NCBI GenBank assembly: GCA_016212845.1
Contig: JACRDR010000238.1
Coordinates: 1-8,455 of the forward strand
From: Elusimicrobiota bacterium
GTDB lineage: Bacteria; Elusimicrobiota; Elusimicrobia; UBA1565; JACRDR01
Direction of reading: 5' to 3'
Length of the DNA stretch: 8,455 bases
A program made the position numbers and the translations under genes. A model generated the notes under the pieces. The model saw only the letters and a list, made by a program, of their open reading frames with translations, searched no databases and was not told the DNA's origin. This document shows, in pieces, positions 5,581 to 8,455 of the stretch. Position 1 is the stretch's first letter. Each line of letters begins with the position of its first letter.

Positions 5581-6394
5581 ACTCGGCATCATCGCCGGGT
5601 CGGGCCAGTTCCCGATCCTGGTCGCGGAGGCGGCGGCGCGCCGGGGGCTGGAAGTGATCGCCCTCGGCATCTCCGGCGTCACCGATCCCGCGCTCGGCAA
5701 GAAGGTGAAGCGCTTCGAGCAGTTCAAGCTGGGCCAGATCAACAAGCCGATCGAGATCTTCAAGTCCGAGGGCGTGACCGAGGCCGTGATGGCGGGCAAG
5801 GTCCAGCACGCCTCGGTGTTCGGCGGCGTGATGCCCGACCTGCGGGCGATGAAGCTCCTCGGACGGCTCAAGGACAAGCGCACCGACACCATCCTGGCGG
5901 CGGTCGCCGAGGAGTTCGCCAAAGACGGCATCACCCTCCTGCCGTCGCACCAGTACCTCTCCGATCTCATGGCGACCTCGGGCGCGATGACCAAACGGAA
6001 ACCGTCCGCCGCCGAGTCGATGGACATCGACCTGGGCTGGCGCGCGGCGAAGGCGGTCGCGGGCTTCGACATCGGCCAGACCGTTGTGGCCGGCCAGAAC
6101 GCGATCGTGGCCGTGGAGGGGATGGAAGGCACCGACTCTTGCGTGCTCAGGGCGGGAGAGCTCGCGAAGGGCAAGGGCGGGCTCGTGGTGGTGAAGGTCG
6201 CCAAGCCGAAGCAGGATTTCCGCTTCGACATCCCCGTCATCGGCCTGCAGACGCTCGAGACGCTGGCCAAGGCCGGCGCGAGCGTGCTCGCCATCGAGGC
6301 CGGCAAGACGATCATCTTCGACAAGGACGAGTTCTTAAAGAAAGCCGACACCCAGAAGCTTTGCGTCGTGGGTCTCGAGGAGAAACCCGCGTGA
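5573..6394 (+). CDS. lpxI: UDP-2,3-diacylglucosamine pyrophosphatase LpxI (DUF1009 family)
   Basis: LpxI hydrolyses UDP-2,3-diacylglucosamine to lipid X and UMP, the fourth step of lipid A synthesis. It replaces the unrelated LpxH or LpxG of other bacteria; the family was defined in Caulobacter. The protein has 273 residues, the family's normal size. The N-terminal domain starts with KLGIIAGSGQFPILVAEAA (residues 3-21) and includes GKVQHASVF near 75-83. The C-terminal domain has the conserved K-P-x-Q-D-x-R-F-D-I-P-V-I-G block at 211-224, where the catalytic Asp of the family is expected. TSGAMTKRKPS (135-145) and DIDLGW (151-156) are also family-like. The ATG at 5573 sits inside the end of lpxA with GAGGG only 2 bases ahead, so coupling is likely. 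The TGA stop at 6392 overlaps the GTG start of the next gene. I see no lpxH-like gene in the window. Confidence 0.93.
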   Translation: MPKLGIIAGSGQFPILVAEAAARRGLEVIALGISGVTDPALGKKVKRFEQFKLGQINKPIEIFKSEGVTEAVMAGKVQHASVFGGVMPDLRAMKLLGRLKDKRTDTILAAVAEEFAKDGITLLPSHQYLSDLMATSGAMTKRKPSAAESMDIDLGWRAAKAVAGFDIGQTVVAGQNAIVAVEGMEGTDSCVLRAGELAKGKGGLVVVKVAKPKQDFRFDIPVIGLQTLETLAKAGASVLAIEAGKTIIFDKDEFLKKADTQKLCVVGLEEKPA

Positions 6395-7422
6395 GCTCAA
6401 ATATCCGAGTCGGCGTCATCGGCGCCGGGAAGATCGGCGGCCACCACGCGCGCATCTTGGGCAAGCTCCCGGGCGTCCAGCTCGCGGGCGTCTGCGACGT
6501 CAACCTCTGGCGCGCCCAGCTCGTCGCGTGGCGCGCGGGCACCGTCGCCTACCGCAACCACGAGGACCTCCTCAAGCAGGTCGACGCCGCGATCATCGCG
6601 GTGCCCACCGAGCTCCATTTCCCCGTCGGCCGCGCCGCGCTCGAGGCCGGAGTCCACGTCCTCATCGAGAAGCCGATCGCCAGCTCGCTCGTGGAAGCCC
6701 GAAGCCTGCTCGAGCTCTCCGAGCAGAAGAAAGTCGTGCTGCAGGTCGGCCACGTCGAGCGGTTCAACCCGGCGGTGCTCGAGGCGATCCGCCACATCCG
6801 CCATCCCCGCTTCATCACCGTCGAGCGCCTCGGGCCCTACGACCCCCGCGTCTCGCAGATCGGCGTCGTGCTCGACCTCATGATCCACGACCTCGACATC
6901 CTGCTGACGCTGGTCGGCTCCGAGGTCGAGAGCCTCGAAGCGATCGGCGCGAGCCTCCTGTCGAAGCACGAGGACATCTGCAACGTGCGCGTCCGCTTCA
7001 AGACCGGCTGCGTGGCCGACGTCACCGCGAGCCGCGTCTCGCTCGCCAAATCGCGCAAGATCCGCGTCTTCCAGGAAGACTCCTACATCTCCGTCGACTA
7101 CGCCAGCGGCAGCCTCAAGGTGGCGCGCAAGAAGGCGCCCGTCATCAAATCACTCTCCGACGTGGACCTGCAGAGCCCGAAGCTCGACAAGACCGAGCCG
7201 CTCAGAAGCGAGCTGCTCCACTTCGTCGACTGCATCCGGCATAACCGCAAGCCCTGGCCCTCGGGCGAGCACGGCCTCGAGGCCCTCAAGCTCGCGCTGC
7301 AGATCACCGAGGAGCTCGAGCGCTACGAGCTCTCCGAGCACAAGCAGACGCGCTCCATTTTGCCTCCGTGGGCCCAGCAGATCGCGCGCACCGCCACCAA
7401 CACCGTCCTCGGGAAGGAATGA
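6391..7422 (+). CDS. Gfo/Idh/MocA-family NAD(P)-dependent oxidoreductase, substrate unknown
   Basis: This is a predicted sugar dehydrogenase or reductase of 343 residues. The N-terminal Rossmann fold shows VGVIGAGKIG at residues 7-16 and a VCD segment (34-36) at the expected acidic end of the second strand. The family's E-K-P motif is at 93-95 and VGHVERFNP at 119-127. The C-terminal catalytic domain carries D-L-M-I-H-D-L-D at 162-169, the usual Gfo/Idh/MocA catalytic His region. The start is GTG 6391, overlapping the lpxI stop (GTGA); it begins just before the Rossmann strand and fits the family length. Its position between lpxI and lpxB points to a role in the lipid A sugar or in another UDP-sugar of the envelope. 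GnnA, which oxidises UDP-GlcNAc for 3-amino lipid A in Leptospira and Acidithiobacillus, belongs to this family. Its partner aminotransferase GnnB is not in the window, so that role is only a hypothesis. Confidence 0.88.
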   Translation: MSSNIRVGVIGAGKIGGHHARILGKLPGVQLAGVCDVNLWRAQLVAWRAGTVAYRNHEDLLKQVDAAIIAVPTELHFPVGRAALEAGVHVLIEKPIASSLVEARSLLELSEQKKVVLQVGHVERFNPAVLEAIRHIRHPRFITVERLGPYDPRVSQIGVVLDLMIHDLDILLTLVGSEVESLEAIGASLLSKHEDICNVRVRFKTGCVADVTASRVSLAKSRKIRVFQEDSYISVDYASGSLKVARKKAPVIKSLSDVDLQSPKLDKTEPLRSELLHFVDCIRHNRKPWPSGEHGLEALKLALQITEELERYELSEHKQTRSILPPWAQQIARTATNTVLGKE

Positions 7423-8455
7423 CTCGGCCGAAGTACATCCTGATCACGGCCGGAGACCCCTCCGGCGACCTCCACGGCTCGCGCCTGGCACGGGCGCTCA
7501 AACACAGGGAACCGGGCTTAAAGATCGCGGCGATCGGCGGCAAGCTTCTCGAGAAGGAGGCCGACGTCTTTTTCGAGGACCTCGCCTCGCTCGGCATCGT
7601 CGGCTTCGTCGAACCGCTGCGGCAGCTCCCCCGCCTGCTCGCGCTCCTGCGCCGCGTGGGCGAGTTCCTGCTTCGCGAGCGCCCTCTCGCCCTCGTCTGC
7701 ATCGACTACTACGGCTTCAACCGCCGGGTGCTCCCCCTGGCCAAGCGCGCGGGCGTCCCCGCTTTCTACTTCATCAGCCCGCAGGTCTGGGCCAGCCGCC
7801 CCGGCCGACTGAAGGTGCTCAAGCGCTTCATCTCGCGGATGCTTCTGATCTTCCCCTTCGAGCGGCGCGTCTATCACGAGGCGAGAATCGCCCATTCTTT
7901 CGTCGGGCACCCGCTCCTCGATCTTCTCCCCGAACCCAAGGCCGCCAAGGAGCGCTCCGGACTCAAGATCGGCCTGCTGCCCGGCAGCCGCAAGGGCGAG
8001 GTGACGCGCCATCTGCCCGTCTTCCTCGAGGCGCTCGAGCGCATCCGCAAGGACTACCCGAGTCTTACGGCGACGGTCTTCGCCGCCGGCAGCCTGCCCG
8101 ACTCGGACTACGCCGCCGCGACCTCCCAGGGCCTCGAGCTCGTCCGCGAGACCGACTACCGCCGCCGCGCCTCCATGGACTTCGTCCTGACCTCGTCGGG
8201 CACCGCGACGCTCGAGAACGCGCTGCTCGGCCTTCCGATGGTCGTCATCTACAAGCTGTCCTGGCCGACCTACGCGATCGCCCGCGCGATCGTGAAGGTG
8301 CCCTACATCTCGATGGCGAACCTGCTCGCCGGCAAGGCGCTCGTGCCCGAGCTCATCCAGCGCGACGCGACCGGCGAATCGGTCGCCGCCGCGGCGCTGT
8401 CGGTGCTAGAGGACTCGCGAAAGTTCGACCGCGTGCGGCGCGAGCTCCTCGCCCT
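7419..8455 (+). CDS. lpxB: Lipid-A-disaccharide synthase LpxB (3'-truncated)
   Basis: LpxB is a membrane-associated glycosyltransferase that joins UDP-diacylglucosamine to lipid X to form the beta-1,6 lipid A disaccharide. It starts at ATG 7419, overlapping the previous stop as ATGA, and is still open at the window end after 345 residues. E. coli LpxB has 382, so roughly 35-40 residues are missing. Visible family motifs, in order, are TAGDPSGDLHGSRLARAL (10-27), SPQVWASRPGR (120-130), FVGHPLLD (161-168), LLPGSRKGEV (186-195), then SGTATLENALLG (260-271) and ISMANLLAGKALVPELIQ (297-314). R191 in GSR corresponds to the important Arg of the family, and D96 to the conserved Asp near residue 98 in other LpxB. 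One departure is that the usual I-D-x-P-D-F-N around that Asp reads IDYYGFN here. The identification is very secure. Confidence 0.95.
   Translation, partial: MTRPKYILITAGDPSGDLHGSRLARALKHREPGLKIAAIGGKLLEKEADVFFEDLASLGIVGFVEPLRQLPRLLALLRRVGEFLLRERPLALVCIDYYGFNRRVLPLAKRAGVPAFYFISPQVWASRPGRLKVLKRFISRMLLIFPFERRVYHEARIAHSFVGHPLLDLLPEPKAAKERSGLKIGLLPGSRKGEVTRHLPVFLEALERIRKDYPSLTATVFAAGSLPDSDYAAATSQGLELVRETDYRRRASMDFVLTSSGTATLENALLGLPMVVIYKLSWPTYAIARAIVKVPYISMANLLAGKALVPELIQRDATGESVAAAALSVLEDSRKFDRVRRELLA

Noticed and set aside
5422..6351. 309-residue open frame on the minus strand over lpxA and lpxI
   Set aside because: It covers the end of lpxA and most of lpxI, both with clear family motifs on the + strand. 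Its composition is Ser/Ala/Arg-rich and no ribosome binding site or motif supports it.
6139..6390. Upstream extension of the oxidoreductase frame into lpxI
   Set aside because: The extension is Arg/Gly-rich shadow translation of lpxI. The Rossmann motif begins a few residues after the GTG at 6391, which is the natural start.
1..8455. RNA genes, CRISPR arrays, insertion sequences, phage or defence genes
   Set aside because: None seen. Practically every base is accounted for by nine envelope-biogenesis genes, and apart from the short palindromic elements nothing suggests mobile DNA.

Overview
This window is one tightly packed run of nine genes, all on the + strand. Together they form a lipid A / outer-membrane biogenesis operon: bamA (5' end missing), an OmpH/Skp-like chaperone gene, lpxD, lpxC, fabZ, lpxA, lpxI, a Gfo/Idh/MocA-family oxidoreductase gene and lpxB (3' end missing). 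The longest gap between genes is 25 bases, and five junctions overlap (11, 4, 8, 4 and 4 bases). I therefore see no room for an internal promoter or terminator and read the block as one transcript that starts upstream of the window.

The organism is a Gram-negative (diderm) bacterium with a GC-rich genome, roughly two thirds G+C by eye. Several features point away from Enterobacteria: lpxC lies between lpxD and fabZ, LpxI replaces LpxH, and an oxidoreductase gene sits between lpxI and lpxB. The combination recalls Elusimicrobiota/Omnitrophota-type or other deep-branching diderm genomes. This assignment is inferred from gene order and composition only and is tentative.

The genes work together as follows. 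LpxA acylates UDP-GlcNAc at the 3-O position, LpxC deacetylates the product, LpxD adds the N-linked acyl chain, LpxI cleaves UDP-diacylglucosamine to lipid X, and LpxB joins the two halves into the lipid A disaccharide. FabZ works on the same (R)-3-hydroxyacyl-ACP pool that LpxA and LpxD draw on. BamA and the Skp-like chaperone insert and escort outer-membrane proteins. The substrate of the oxidoreductase is unknown; a GnnA-like role in making an amino-sugar variant of lipid A is possible but unproven.

The most unusual signal is a pair of related short elements inside the 5' coding ends of lpxC (3321-3356) and fabZ (4256-4288). Each is a perfect hairpin with its own stem sequence, then a 3-base spacer (AGC or AGA), then the identical 14-mer GCCCTTTAGGGCAG, itself built on an inverted repeat. 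Both copies start exactly on a codon boundary, lie in the same reading phase, differ in length by exactly one codon, and fall in N-terminal extensions that precede the conserved enzyme domains. They look like an in-frame palindromic repeat family or a shared RNA element on two genes that bear on the same acyl-ACP branch point. A second oddity is a Pro/Ala/Thr-rich segment of about 100 residues in the middle of the Skp-like protein.
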